Source of the DNA: Myrica gale
Taxonomy: Eukaryota > Streptophyta > Magnoliopsida > Fagales > Myricaceae
Direction: 5' to 3'
DNA: 64,000 bases
Assembly: GCA_963930655.1 (NCBI GenBank)
Contig: OZ005600.1
Span: 4,467,501 to 4,531,500, forward strand
The first letter of the stretch is position 1, and each line of letters opens with the position of its first letter. Positions 11,680 through 21,500 of this stretch are shown here, piece after piece. The notes beneath the pieces are model-generated. The model saw only the letters and a list, made by a program, of their open reading frames with translations, made no database searches and was not told the origin of the DNA. Position numbers and translations under genes: made by a program.

Positions 11680-12850
11680 CAGGGGCGGAGGGAAGGGGGT
11701 GCCAGGGGGGGCCGTGGCCCCTACAAAAATTTTGTGAAAAAAAAAATTTAGTATATATATTTAGAAGCTTGACTGAAAAAATTTATAATCGGCCCCTCCA
11801 AAATTTTAATATTTCTATTTGGTCCTCCTAAATTAAAGTCCAACACATTTACAAAATATCAAGGCCCAACCATTTGTTAAATGCAACTTTGAAAGTTATT
11901 GACAATATCATCATTGATGGATTCACTTAATGGGCGAACTATGAAATTACCTATTGTCTTTATTTGGCAATATTTGATGAAATAAATCAGGAGATTATCT
12001 TATTGTCTATGTTAAACACTATAACAAGAAACTCAAGACATTTTGAATGATATGCATTTGGTCAAAACTACAAAAGAGTTCATTCAAGAGTTGAGAGAAA
12101 ATGGTTGGGATGTCTTTTTTGGGAATGTGAAGTCATTTTGTGAAAAACATGATATTGAAGTTCCTGATACGAATGCTTTGTACAAGTTAGGTCGAGCTAG
12201 GTCTCAGAGTCAACGAGATCATGTTACAATTGAGCACCATTATCGAATTGACATATTTGTGGCTGCAATTGACTCTCAATTACAATAAATAAACAATAGG
12301 TTTAGTGAAAAAACAACATAACTTCTTATTCTAAGCTCAACCTTTGATAGCTTTAAGTGTGATGTGTCTCACGATCCCGATTTCAAAAGTTTGTCTACAA
12401 TTTCTGAGTTATGCCGAAAATTGGTGGAAACAAGAAGGTCAAAGATTTTCCATTTAGTTGATAGATTGATTCGTCTTGTGCTAATTCTTCCAGTTGCAAA
12501 TTCTTTGGTTATCTATATTGAGAAAAAAATTACTACAACTGTTATCGAGTTACTCTGTAATAGGAAATTAGTATGCTTTTGTGTACTTTTTTTTAGTATA
12601 TCTAGATAAGATATATTTTTTGTGAATTGTAATAGGAAATCAGTATGTATTTGTGTATTTTTTTTAGTATATCCAAAATCAAGTAAATAAGATAACTTTT
12701 TGTACCTGTTTTTAGTTCTAAATCAAGGTTAACTTATAACAAAATATTGTTGCAAATTTTTTATGTCCTATAATATTTGAATTTTATTTTTAATAATATT
12801 ATTTAATTAGTCTGGCCCCCCCCAATTGGAAAATCCTGGCTCCGCCACTG
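11680..12850 (+). mobile_element. hAT element remnant nested in the CACTA element, 1171 bp
   Basis: The 8-bp direct repeats CTGAAGAC at 11672-11679 and 12851-12858 are identical. Ends are CAGGGGCGGAG and the inverse of CAGTGGCGGAG (10 of 11). The interior encodes decayed transposase of the plant zinc-finger MYM-type hAT group. It interrupts CACTA subterminal sequence, so it inserted after the CACTA element was assembled. Confidence 0.9.
12043..12609 (+). pseudogene. Decayed hAT transposase (zinc finger MYM-type 1-like)
   Basis: Two blocks survive. 12043-12288 gives MHLVKTTKEFIQELRENGW through the IEVPDTNALYKLGR stretch typical of the middle of these proteins. 12364-12560 gives KLVETRRSKIFHLVDRLIRL and LILPVA, the start of the C-terminal dimerisation domain. 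The expected TATVERSFSAM stretch is deleted and a short IYIEKKI remnant follows. In-frame stops separate the blocks, so the gene is dead. Confidence 0.8.
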
Positions 12851-12931
12851 CTGAAGACCATCCTCGACGGGTTTCCCATGTTTTGTCTACGGAGTCTACC
12901 ATCGAGGGAGACCAGTTTTCTTGTAGTGCGT

Positions 12932-13859
12932 CACATGTCCGTTAAATAATTAAGATAAAAAAGCCTAAAAGTAAATTAAGAAAAAAGTCATTTTTATAAT
13001 AGTAAGGCTTTGTTATCAGCCATTTGTCCAATTCACTAAAAGTAGAAAGTTTACCTTAGTAAAAATCTAAGTCAGTCATCTACGTGAGGCTGTCACTTGT
13101 CCAATAAGCTATATTGGTCACATTTGACATAACGTCACCCATTATACACCAGTGTAGCACAAGATGCAACAGTTCCAACTTGCATGACTCAAGCTCATTC
13201 TCACACAACACATTATTTCACTTGTCAAACAGGTTGGGGCATTACGTGGGCAACTAGCTACTAAGTTAGATTTTTGTTGAGATGAACCTTCTATCGTTAG
13301 TCGGCTGGACGAAGAGTTGATCGGATGACTTCTTTTTAAAGAACCCAACATTCAAGGACTACGAGTTTTGGTTTTAAAACTAAGGACCTGTTATGAAAAT
13401 TGTATAAAATTCAAGGACTAAAACTTATTATGAAAATTGTGTAAAACTCGATGACCAAAACTGATTTTTCCAAGAAATTAAGAGTAGAAGAATATTAGAA
13501 GAGTTCACCTATCTTAATCAAAAACGAAATAAACCTTTTAATTTTTTGTTAATAATAAGCTCGTTAACTTGTACGTGAAGGGTATTATCTAGACTAGACA
13601 CATGGAATATATTTTAAAAAAGACAAGACAAAAAAAAAGGAAGAAAGATTGACGAGAGGAAATGAGAGAAGAAAAAGAAAGTTGAACAAATATTTTTGTC
13701 GTAGTAATTTACCGAAAAAAATTAATATTTTCGGTAATTGAAAACACTTTTATGGTTGCTCAAAAATGTTTTTTCGGTAACCCAGCAAATTTTTCCGTAA
13801 ATCCCGGAAATGGATTGAGTCGTCTGAAAAAGTTTTCGGTTGACTAAAAACAGACAAGG
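12932..13859. other. Intergenic DNA between CACTA and MITE
   Basis: No gene. A phrase of about 30 bp around ttatgaaaattgt is repeated near 13391 and 13429. Short motifs around ttttcggtaa recur at 13720-13850. Nothing else is assignable. Confidence 0.4.
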
Positions 13860-13879
13860 ATTCCCTCCTAATAGAGAAT

Positions 13880-14149
13880 TACCTAATGTGTTCTAACAGG
13901 CCATTGGATGGATGACAACACATTAATGAATCCATCCAATGGTCTGTATTAATGACAACACATTAATGAATCAATTAAGTGAGATATTCATCAATTAATG
14001 ACAACACATTAATGAATCCATCCAATGATCTGTATTAATGACAACACATTCTTTTTGATTTTGTATTTTTTTAACATTTAATACAGACTATTGGATGATT
14101 CATTAATGTGTTGTCATCCATCCAATGACCTGTTAGGACATATTAAGTA
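13880..14149. mobile_element. Long-TIR MITE, 270 bp
   Basis: Inverted arms of about 75 bp (tacctaatgtgttctaacag and on, against its inverse at the right) can form a strong hairpin. The centre repeats an aatgacaacacattaatgaa unit in direct orientation. Near-identical 20-bp direct repeats with one mismatch flank the body at 13860-13879 and 14150-14169; this is longer than any standard target duplication. Superfamily not assigned. Confidence 0.7.
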
Positions 14150-14240
14150 ATTCCCTCCTAAGAGAGAATCTTTCTCCACTAAAAACGGATTCTACCCAGC
14201 AAAAGCGACACTAATTAATTACCCTGATGATCATTGTGAT

Positions 14241-14726
14241 TAGGGGTGTCCAACATCCAGTCCGGGCCGGTTCGGTCCGGTTTGGCCGGCCAAACCGGAA
14301 GTTTTTGAAAGTATATAGACCGGACCGGACCGGACCGGTTATATGACCGCTCCGGTCCGGTCCGGTCTCCGGTTTGTCAGGTCCGGTCTGGGCCGGTTTG
14401 GGTCGGTTTGGGCCATGCTATTTTGGGCCGGTTTTGGGTTGGACCAAGCCATTTTGGGCCGGTTTTGGGTTGGACCAAGCCATTTTGGGCCGGTTTTAGG
14501 GTTGGGCCTTGCCATTTTGGGCCAATTTCCGGTTTGGGCCGGTTTGGAGAGGTATACTCCGGTCCGGTCCCCGGTTTTCATGAGGGTAACCCGGAACCGG
14601 ACCGGAATACACCGGTTTACCGGTCCGGTCAACCCGGTTGAAAAAAGTCAACCGGTTTGGGTCAAAACCGGTCCGTGCCGGTCCGGTTTGGCCGGTCCGG
14701 TCCGGCCGGTTTTTTGGACAGGCCTA
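14241..14726. mobile_element. Non-autonomous hAT element rich in CCGG repeats, 486 bp
   Basis: Perfect 8-bp target duplications ATTGTGAT flank it at 14233-14240 and 14727-14734. Ends are TAGGGGTGTCCA and the inverse of TAGGCCTGTCCA (10 of 12). The interior is almost entirely short GC-rich words (GGTCCGGTCCGG, GGGCCGGTTTTGGG) on both strands, far above local GC. Open reading frames across it are products of the repeats and not genes. Confidence 0.9.
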
Positions 14727-14734
14727 ATTGTGAT

Positions 14735-16991
14735 GGATCAGTCATTAAGATCCTTTGCAATTCTCTTCCTAAATTGCAGTACAGTTTAGTAAGAAATAAA
14801 CGTACTAAACATTGAATAATTTATATTGATCGAACCTTAACCGAGGATATGATCTACGTACATACATCATGATGCCTGACAAAGTCCAAATTCCTCCTCA
14901 GACGGAATAACAAGGACTTCTTGAGATGATCAGTAACGGCTCTTACTTTTCAAAGCCAGCTTTGTTTCCCTATTTCGTGTTCCTTGTCTGGATCGACAAC
15001 ACGACTTGTGGACGATGATCTCCCTTGGGCCGCAAAATGATATTCTTAACTGTGTTTTTATAATATATATATATATATATGCACCGAAAACCGCGAACCT
15101 TCACAAGTTATTGACTTGAAGCAATATTGTTTAATTTAGCCTCAGTTTGCGCCTAGGCATGAGACTCAACCAAATTTGATCCTGCTGATATTTAATTCAT
15201 AATTTTCTTGCGTCATTGCCATGGTTTGCTAACGTTTAAACAGCAGGCCTGCCTAATAAAAGACTAGTTAACAAAAGTTAATTCTTGTCTAATACATGTA
15301 TTATACTAGCAAAATGTGGAATATGAATGAATTTAATCCGTTGATAACCGATGCCGACATCAGGGTTAGTTTCACAAAAATTAAATTTGGAGGATCAAAA
15401 CGTAAGACCAATAAAAATAATAATCATTAGAAAAACAGTAGTTTGCAGCACACAGTCCCCTTAGTTTCGTCCCTGTCCGACATATATATTAAACTTTCAA
15501 GAAATTATACTTTGCATGCAATCTAATTATTACTTCTTCTTTTTTACGGGATTAATACAATTTTTTATTCATTAATTATAGGAATTTAATCATTATATCC
15601 TAAACTATCAAGTTTGAGTTCGATAACTTTTTAAGTTATCTATGTCTTAGTTGTTTTTATTTTTTCAAAAGGACGGTATGATATGTCAAAAAAATTACAT
15701 ATGGCGTGGCAGAGAAATACCAAAGTAATAATAAAAACTTGGCCGGCTACACTCAAATACCAATTATAACCGAGTTAAAATTCACAAAAAATAACCAACT
15801 CAACAGTATAAACCAGGATCTGGTTTACGTGTCCTCCGTTAATGCATGATGAGACCGCCAATAAGTTGGTTCCCAGACATATATACATTTAATATTGTAG
15901 CATCTGGTTTAACGCTACCAGACTTCGAGTTTCAACACTTGTGAATGATTGCTTTCATGAGCTCAATGCAATTAAGAGATCAGACCTCTTAAGGCTTAGA
16001 AAAAAGAAAGAAAGAAAGACCTCTTAATTAGTTCCTGTACGGCGTGACTCATTTTCCAGTATTATATAAACGATGAGAATATTATCCTTAAGCGTGCTTA
16101 TTGTGTAAATCTGTCCCTGCATTAATGACCATTTCAGGTAGGTAACTGGGCATCATACAAATGGAGTTTGGGTTTTATTTACTGTTTTCTCCTCTGATCT
16201 GAAAGGTTAAATATGTCACCAATCACGTGCACCGGCACTGCTAAGTAAACGCTTGATCGATTTTGATAAAAAGCTAATAACTATTCAAACATGTGAGAAA
16301 TCTGAAAGCAGAGAATCTCGATCTTCCAGCAGATGTGATTAAACTCGGATATAATTGATTGTTGGGGAAATTAGTAAACCCACTGTAGCCGATGAGGCCG
16401 GTTCGCATGCAATAACCATAGAAAGCAGGAATATACGTATAGTATAAAATACACTACAGTAGCGTCCACGTGCCGAACCACGAGGGAAACAACGTCCGAA
16501 GGTCCTTCGAAATTGGTCCACGTTCCTGAAAGCTAGACTAACAAGATGGGGAAACTTGATAGAAGAGAAAAAACAAGATGGGAATCTAAGAGACGACGTG
16601 AGATGGCGAAAGATCCGGCGACCTTTTTGCTAGTTTTACTACTCTTTTATGTCTTCTCTCTTTCTTCCGATCTATTCACTTTCTGCCAGCTAACAATCCC
16701 AATGCATCAAAGTATTAATTTAAAGCAGTTTGGAAGTCCATATCATCTATATATTGTGTACACTTCTGCTGTTCCCATGACCATAAAAACTTACTAACTA
16801 CTCTCATTAATCACACTTTTTAATTCTCTTTGTTAGTGAAAAATAAAATAAATTCCTTCACCAATACCATAATACCTATCAGTTTTTAAGTCTACAAATA
16901 GCGCCCTACAGTTGTTGACATTCTGCATACCCTGTCTGCTCGAACTAGCCTTAGTAGCTCGATCCATTTCTAGGCGGTTCTTACTCTCTCG
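14735..16991. other. Intergenic DNA and RHD6-like promoter region
   Basis: No gene seen. A (TA)n tract lies at about 15061-15080 and a GAAA-type tract near 16002-16018. The last few hundred bases must include the promoter of the bHLH gene. A small open frame at 16546-16797 has no recognisable family features. Confidence 0.4.
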
Positions 16992-18519
16992 ATGTCAATG
17001 GCACTTGCCAAGGACCAAATGCCACATGACTCGTGCATTGGCTTGGTTCAAGTTCCAGCAGGTCTTTCCTCCCCTGGACCTTATACTGCTGATGGATATA
17101 ACAAGACAGTGCTTGAAGAAGAAGCCTGCTCAGAAAGTGGGCTTGTCAAGAATATTGCTATGAGCCATTCATCTCCACTTTTCGGTCCAAGCAGCATGAA
17201 TTCTAATGCGTTTGTGTTTACACCCACAAGTTATCAATCTGGAGAAGCTCCTTCCTTGATAGACTTCAAAAGCGGGTACGGGAATTTCGTGCACGCTTGT
17301 GACTCTTTACTTGGCTTTGAGCAAAGTGAACGGGCTTCTCTGAACAGTACCTTGAAAGCTAACAATCACAAAGATGAGTACTCAAGTTGGGCGGGTAATT
17401 GCAGTCATAATTACCGGCGGAATCAGATTGGTCCAAAATGCAGCGCCGACCAACGCCTATTGGAGGAGTTCAATAGTCTTCAAACAGCCAGCAATTACAG
17501 CTCCATTACCAACACCTCAACAAAAGACGACGACCACGGTGATGGTGTATATGGATGGTTATACTCAGAGGCGACTGTGGTAGCTGATAGCATCCAGGAG
17601 TCTGGAACGCATGAAACAAGCGTCCACAAGCGTGCCCATATGGTAATTCTAGCTCTTCAATTTCGACTTGCCGTACAAATAATATGGAATCTAGGATTGA
17701 CATCTTCTCTTAAACAAGTCATGATGTTATATGTAGTCTTAATTCTGGTGAAATCTTTGTTGAAGGGAGAGAGCACGCAAGCTTTAAAGAAACAATGTAC
17801 CAATGCAAGTAAGAAGCCCAAGCCAAAGCCAATTTCACCAAAGGACCCGCAAAGTATTGCAGCCAAGGTTTGCCGTTTGCCACAATCCTAAGTTTAACTT
17901 GACATTGACAAGAATTAATCTCAGTGCAAATTTAAGCGGAAAAATAATAAATGAAATCTCATGGCTGAAATAATGTTGTTTGTTCCAGAATCGGAGAGAA
18001 CGGATTAGCGAGCGGCTTAAGATACTACAGGAACTCGTTCCTAATGGTTCAAAGGTGGTCTTAATTTGTTGTAATTACCACTACTAATATTTTCTGTATT
18101 CTTGCTTCTTAAGACCTGACACCAAAAAATCATTGTCGGATCCTCGTATGTTTGATTTCTATTCAGTTTCTTCCTCTCTAATATTCTTTTGTCGTTGTCT
18201 TACGCAGGTTGATCTGGTTACCATGTTAGAGAAAGCCATTAGTTATGTCAAATTTCTTCAACTGCAAGTAAAGGTGTGACTTGAAGCTAGCGCTTTTTTT
18301 TTTGTGTGTGTGATGGCTATTCTATTCTACTTACTACTTTCCTCCTAAATCCAAGGCCTGAACGTAACAAGAAACCTGTTCTTCTTTTGGTTTTAGGTGT
18401 TGGCAACAGATGAATTTTGGCCTGTTCAAGGTGGGAAAGCTCCTGATATTTCTCAAGTAAAGGAAGCAATTGATGCGATTCTTTCCTCTCAGAGAGATAG
18501 GAACTCGAGCTCAAAGTAA
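16992..18519 (+). CDS. bHLH transcription factor, RHD6/RSL class I (root-hair initiation)
   Basis: Exons at 16992-17642, 17766-17867, 17989-18054, 18208-18273 and 18397-18519, all GT-AG and in phase 0, give 335 aa. Key landmarks are GWLYSEATVV near 190-200, GESTQALKKQC, KPKPISPKDPQSIAAK before the domain, then the bHLH: basic region NRRERISERLKILQELVPNG (252-271), helix 2 VDLVTMLEKAISYVKFLQLQ. The class-specific tail follows (VLATDEFWPVQGGKAPDISQ, VKEAIDAILSSQRDRNS). This is the RHD6/RSL1 signature; in Arabidopsis these factors start root-hair development in the nucleus of hair cells. The second Met at 16998 (MALAKD) matches the AtRHD6 start better than 16992. The first intron (123 bp) is open in frame. 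Confidence 0.93.
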
Positions 18520-21500
18520 AGCGTTTGAAATAAGAAAAAGAAAAAGAGTGATCAGGACACAATAATCAATTCTACAGACAACTTCAAAGGCAAAAGCAAA
18601 GATTTTATTTTTGAAGTTAACATGTTCTAGTCGATAAATCACTTAAGAGTTGATAGCACGTCTTCTTTTATGTCTGAAGCTCTGATAGAGCATTTCCTTA
18701 ATCGTGTAATGCAAAGGACTGAGACTGCAACTTAGCTAGTCCCAGTTTCGTTCACAGGGAATCCAGTATTTTGTTTTGCATGATGGTATTTCTCGTACTT
18801 TTGGTTTTTATTTATTGAATTTATCTGGTCTCTGACAAATGGCAACAGATCATCTTAAGGATTAGGCTTTCGGCTCAGAGCATAATACAAGAATAATCTC
18901 TTAGTACTTTGAAGAAGTATATATTGTGTTTAAAAGGTTAATTTCGGATGCGGAGAAAGACCTAACAAGTTCCCACTTCCCACCATTTTTTTTTGTTAAA
19001 AGAGAACACAACATTGCAACATATAACACATTGTCATTTGCCTGTAACTAAGGTGTAACCGTGGGTTTCATATATAATTCGGCACACTGTTTCTAGTCAG
19101 CCAAACCAGATTCAGAGTAGATAAACAAACCATACAGCATATGAATGACAGTTTAGAACTATCGTTAAACCTGTGATTCCATTCCTAACAATCGTGTTAC
19201 TGCGGTTCAGATTATAACACATCAGAACTCGTAATTCGATCGGGCAGTAGTCCCTAGTTTACCACAATTCGTTTGTAGTAGATATATATATGTGGTGAGT
19301 TTTAGCAGAAGCAAATCCTTGTACCAAGTCGTAAATCCGAGATAACGCAAAGCTGAGGATATTATATTATATATCCTCGATCGCATAAATGTGGCGCTCC
19401 GCTATAGAAAGCGGTCTGCTGCTATATATTATTGGAGTTATTATGACTCTCATCGAGAGCTAGTATACACAACACGAGAATTTTGGCACAGTTTTCGTCA
19501 CGATGTTGCTGTAAATTATTAAGAATTCTTTAGTAGTACTTACCCCAAAAAAATAGTCTTTTTGAAGCAGCATCACGCAGTCAAATTTGACCTGAAAAAA
19601 CTCTAGTAGTGTCATGCCACTAACCTAATTAATAAAAATATGGGACAGGTTCGCAGTACTGTAGAATGCGATCTTCTTGCAAATGATGAAATTATCAATT
19701 GCGGACCAGTGGTGAGTACCTGTGTGGCAACCTTTCTTATGGCCCACCCCAGACAGCACCATAAACAAGTTTATGTCCAATTATCACCATTGACTGGGGA
19801 TGAGTTTGGACGACAACCTGCAAAGCGCTTGTTGTGGTGACTGTAGTAAGTCACCAATTTGCTTGCTTAATTAGTAGAGAAACCCGCAAAGACAAAACGG
19901 TTTTTGAAGGCGAAAGAAACACCAAAAAGAGTGCCCAAGGACGGTGATAATTTACAAATAGGTAATAGAACCAAGGCTACAAGACACTGATAAAACGCGT
20001 CCCATGGTTTTTAGTCAACCATTTTCTTGGTCATTATCTTTAATAGGACACTTTAATTATTAGTAGAATTTGCAGGATGAAAATGTATTAGATCGTTAGG
20101 AAAGAGGGGCAACATGTCGTTTTAAAATGGTAATTTATAAATTTAGTTCAATATTTTTTGCGGATTAATATTCTATCTGTTTTCTTCGCAATTGGTGGAA
20201 TAATTCAGACAAATACAGCATATCCACTCTCCGACCAGTCTATATAATACTATTACTTAGTTTTGAACGCTGGGATTAATCCTCCTCTCAAATGGGGTAT
20301 CTAAGGCTGATTAATGGAAGATGCTTCGCGCAAAGAGCCAGACTTGGGGATAAAACAAGTATCTGTTTAATTAAATGCACAAAGAACACTTAACTCGTGA
20401 TCTTTGGATATATAGTGAAGTTCAGATTCTCCTTCAAGTGTTCTTCGAATGCCACCTCTTTAGCCATATGCATGCACTCTCCGTTGAACAATTCTTCAAA
20501 CGAGTGCTCGTTTCAATAACTTGGTTGATCATGAGTCAGGTGTTCCAACTCTTAATTTAAAACGTCAGTTCAGTTTAAGAATTAGTATATTTAAATTTCA
20601 ATGTCGTAATATTTTTTTCATCTACTATTCTTTTTTAGGTTTCCAATAAATTCTATTAAATTAATCGTTAAGTAGTTGATAGACCAAAAGGCTTCGAGTA
20701 TTTTGGTTAAAATTTGAGCTTTTCGCTTTCTGATTATTTCTTTATTTCATATAATTAGTCGTTGCAGTCTTTTTCTCATAAGTGTCTACTTAATGTATTA
20801 ATCACCATCAACAAACATTATATTTGGCATCAAATTAAGCTTTAATTTTAATGGTTGGTCATTGTCACCGTGAGTCGAATATTGTTAATAAAGCAACCCG
20901 CGAACGTGACTTTCGAGCTAGATGTTAAGGTGTCTGCTTGTAATGAATTAAAGCAAACAAAAAAAATCCAAAAACTTGGGGTTAATAAAGTATAATCAAT
21001 AAGAAAATTATTAAGGTACATATCATGTACATATATATATATATATTAAGCGACATGTTTCATTATGCCTAGAAAAGAAAAATAATCCCCTTGAATATTA
21101 TTCAGGCCAATAAAAAAAACTGACTTCATTCCACTAGAATTGCCCTTGAAGGTATATCCGAATCAACGTAACTACGAACAAAAACCTCAAGTGATTAGAA
21201 CCACATCCAGAAATTCATAAAGCCATGAAGATCATTACAGATTTCTTCATTGCAATTAAGTCCGGTGTGTGGTGTTTCGTTCTTCACCACGTTTCAAGAA
21301 CTATAGTTGATCTCAGCTTGATATTTTATCTTATGCGCTTTCAACAAGATGCATGCACTGTAAATTGTTTGTGCATGCAGATGTGACTCAAGGGAACGTA
21401 CGTACAGATTTTTCGGTGCCCTGTCGACGGTGAGAACAGTATAAAGGAGACCAATTTCTGAGATCTGAAAAGCATGTGTTCCTGATCTTTCTTCCCTCCC

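Larger units (their letters stand above)
7833..12928. mobile_element. CACTA (En/Spm) transposon carrying host gene fragments, 5096 bp
   Basis: The left end starts CACTACAAGAAAA and the right end is its exact inverse (12916-12928). The 3-bp target duplication CGT flanks both sides (7830-7832 and 12929-12931), as expected for this superfamily. Subterminal DNA on both sides is rich in short CGTCG/CGACG repeats (for example 7857-7910, 8105-8200, 11425-11660), the usual transposase-binding pattern. No CACTA transposase was recognised, so the element is non-autonomous. The interior carries an AP2/ERF fragment (8633-8830, minus), two exons of an equilibrative nucleoside transporter (10329-10613, plus), two tandem duplications and a nested hAT element (11680-12850). 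The interior from 8960 to 10320 shows no other sequence I can name. Confidence 0.9.

Noticed and set aside
12054-12609. hAT-like coding pieces as a live transposase gene
   Set aside because: Stops separate the blocks and the core of the C-terminal domain is deleted.
14339-14789. Overlapping open frames of 77-148 codons on both strands
   Set aside because: They are translations of the CCGG-rich repeats of the hAT element and have no domain features.
15061-15080. (TA)n tract, with another near 21030
   Set aside because: Simple microsatellites; not evidence of a specific function.
16546-16797. Small open frame with a hydrophobic stretch upstream of the RHD6-like gene
   Set aside because: No family features, no splice context, and it ends well before the bHLH start; likely chance.
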